Below are positions 62,802 to 64,000 of a DNA stretch of 64,000 nt, one piece after another (the first letter of the stretch is position 1; each line of letters begins with the position of its first letter). A model generated the notes under the pieces. That model was given only the letters and a program-made list of their open reading frames with translations, was not told the DNA's origin and did not search any database. The stretch is from DASWZN01 sp963841635 (GTDB lineage: Bacteria; Acidobacteriota; Terriglobia; Bryobacterales; Bryobacteraceae), in NCBI GenBank assembly GCA_963841635.1, contig CAWJDO010000002.1:744001-808000 (forward strand), in the 5' to 3' direction. Made by a program: the position numbers and the translations under genes.

Positions 62802-64000
62802 TCAGAAGTGGAAGCCAATCGTTGCGGTCAGCGCGCGCGGGGTTACGTAGTGTGTGCCGCTGAAGGTCGACAGGAAGTTGTACAGCGCCACGCGGTTGGT
62901 GACATTGACCGCCGCCAGGCGGAGGCTCCACTTGTATTTTTCGGTGCGAAACAGGTTGTCGTCGCCCACCGCGATATCGAAAAGATTGCGGGCCGCGACG
63001 CGGGGCGGGTTGTGATCGTCATCCTCGGTGCCTGGAGCGGGGATCTTCACTAAATTCGATCCGTACTGCGACGCGGGACACAGCCCATCCGGACTGATTG
63101 GAGTGCTGGGCGTCGCGTGGACGCTGCCGCAAAACAGGCCGGCCTGGAACTGCTGGTCGGGCGTCAGCCCCGACACGTCGACGATCGTGTCCGTGCCGTT
63201 TGGCCCGTTGGCACAGTTGCCGCCGGCACAGGGCACAGGGCCGGCCACCAGACCGCTGTCATAGCGCCAGTTGAAGCTAAGCCACGGGCCTTTCTTCCAC
63301 GGCTGGTATTGCAGGTGAGTGGTCGAATTGAAGGCTTCGTCGTGGTCGATGCGGAAAACTGCGTTTCCTCCCGGCCCAGCGCCGATTCCGCTCACCTGCG
63401 GTCCGAAGAAACGTGCCGCCACGCCCGAGAAGACCACAAACGCCGACAGACCGTGGAAGTTCGGGACGCTGGCGCGCACGGCGTATCCGGGGATCTTCGA
63501 GCTGGCCCACACGATCGGAAAGGTGAGGGGTGTCGAGCCCAACACGCTGAAGTCGTATGCCCCATGCGTGTACTTCCAGATGTACTCGCCATCCACCACC
63601 AGATACTTGCCGAACGCCTGCTCGATGCCGGCGTGGAACTCATTGCGATGACCGGGACTGAGCGGCGCGGACGTCTGACAGGGACTGATCGTGGACATCA
63701 ACGCATTGACCACGGAGTCGTTGCATCCAAGGCTGGCCAGAACCAGGTTCTCGTTGAACGGCGTCTCCATGGTCCGGGCATAGGAAACCCGCAGCACGGT
63801 GCTGGTCGGCTTGATGTTGTAAGCGATCCCCAGGCGAGGCTCCCCCTGGTGCGCGGTAGTGAGGCCGTTGTAGAAATCGCCTCGCACCCCCACGTTGAAG
63901 GTCCAGTTCTTCACCGTAATCGCGTCCTGAATGTAAAGTGCCAGCTCCTTGATGTCGGCGCGGCCGCGGAAGGTGTACTGTCCGCCGCTGGAATTCGGGC
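62802..64000 (-). CDS. TonB-dependent receptor C-terminal part (5' end beyond window)
   Basis: The minus-strand frame is open through base 64000, giving about 399 residues of barrel. Recognisable segments are FRGRADIKELALYIQDAITV, WTFNVGVRGDFYNGLTTAHQ, PRLGIAYNIKPTSTVLRVSY and the end TPRALTATIGFHF with terminal aromatic. IQDAI then VKNWTFNVGVRxDFY is the usual Oar/carboxypeptidase-type receptor pattern. An internal GTG at 63914 is a codon within the gene, not its start. Cysteine-rich loops (CAGGNC, CGS) are present. Substrate unknown. Confidence 0.85.
   Translation of the reverse strand, partial: PNSSGGQYTFRGRADIKELALYIQDAITVKNWTFNVGVRGDFYNGLTTAHQGEPRLGIAYNIKPTSTVLRVSYARTMETPFNENLVLASLGCNDSVVNALMSTISPCQTSAPLSPGHRNEFHAGIEQAFGKYLVVDGEYIWKYTHGAYDFSVLGSTPLTFPIVWASSKIPGYAVRASVPNFHGLSAFVVFSGVAARFFGPQVSGIGAGPGGNAVFRIDHDEAFNSTTHLQYQPWKKGPWLSFNWRYDSGLVAGPVPCAGGNCANGPNGTDTIVDVSGLTPDQQFQAGLFCGSVHATPSTPISPDGLCPASQYGSNLVKIPAPGTEDDDHNPPRVAARNLFDIAVGDDNLFRTEKYKWSLRLAAVNVTNRVALYNFLSTFSGTHYVTPRALTATIGFHF

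Overview
The window looks like a chromosomal segment of a high-GC acidobacterium, probably of the Bryobacterales/Solibacterales type. This is an inference from gene content: several very large Oar-like TonB-dependent receptors with N-terminal carboxypeptidase-regulatory domains, tandem orphan MacB/FtsX-type permeases of about 815 residues without an ATPase, a PEP-CTERM protein, and repeated secreted beta-propeller and phosphoesterase genes. No rRNA is present to fix the taxonomy.

Layout. 1-2.5 kb: the 3'-open part of an integral-membrane glycosyltransferase, then an ECF sigma/anti-sigma pair. 2.6-6.6 kb (minus strand): a translation/transcription block read as tRNA-Tyr, tRNA-Thr, tuf, rpmG, tRNA-Trp, secE, nusG, rplK, with a membrane protein where rplA would be expected. 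6.8-7.5 kb: a PEP-CTERM protein behind a strong hairpin terminator. 8.0-12.9 kb: an alpha-glucan cluster (GT4 glycogen-synthase-like, GT35 phosphorylase, GH57). 13.0-20.5 kb: a sugar porter, then a pectin/rhamnogalacturonan set: a GH2 enzyme, an esterase-lyase fusion and a divergent GH35-like galactosidase.

20.7-24.4 kb is a scarred accessory zone: a tyrosine recombinase unit that begins at a truncated tRNA-Gly, tRNA-Leu pieces, and truncated doxX and AI-2E-type genes that run into each other. 24.5-48.6 kb carries four complete TonB-dependent receptors interleaved with secreted phosphoesterases (purple-acid-phosphatase-like, PLC-like, calcineurin-like), YVTN beta-propellers, a TPR/double-aspartyl-protease protein, a Pit phosphate transporter and an OmpR/histidine-kinase pair. 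48.6-53.9 kb carries CHAD, membrane, PHP-domain, bifunctional acyltransferase (OlsF-like) and small membrane proteins. 54-59 kb has two tandem orphan permeases. 59.5-62 kb is a second decay zone (alkaline-phosphatase, receiver-domain and receptor remnants) holding a second, nearly identical copy of the tRNA-Gly-half/recombinase unit in the same orientation, about 39.4 kb from the first. The window ends inside another TonB-dependent receptor.

The main reading is that much of 28-54 kb is a phosphate-starvation (Pho) regulon. Eight sites with 7-mers resembling CTGTCAT/CTGTAAC at an exact 11-bp period, the spacing of the classical PhoB box, lie upstream of the TPR/protease gene, the small ORF plus pit operon, the response regulator itself, the CHAD gene, the PHP gene, the OlsF-like ornithine-lipid synthase and a 61-residue membrane protein. 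Together with several phosphoesterases and phosphorus-free lipid synthesis this forms a coherent phosphorus-scavenging programme, and it sits between two directly repeated recombinase units.
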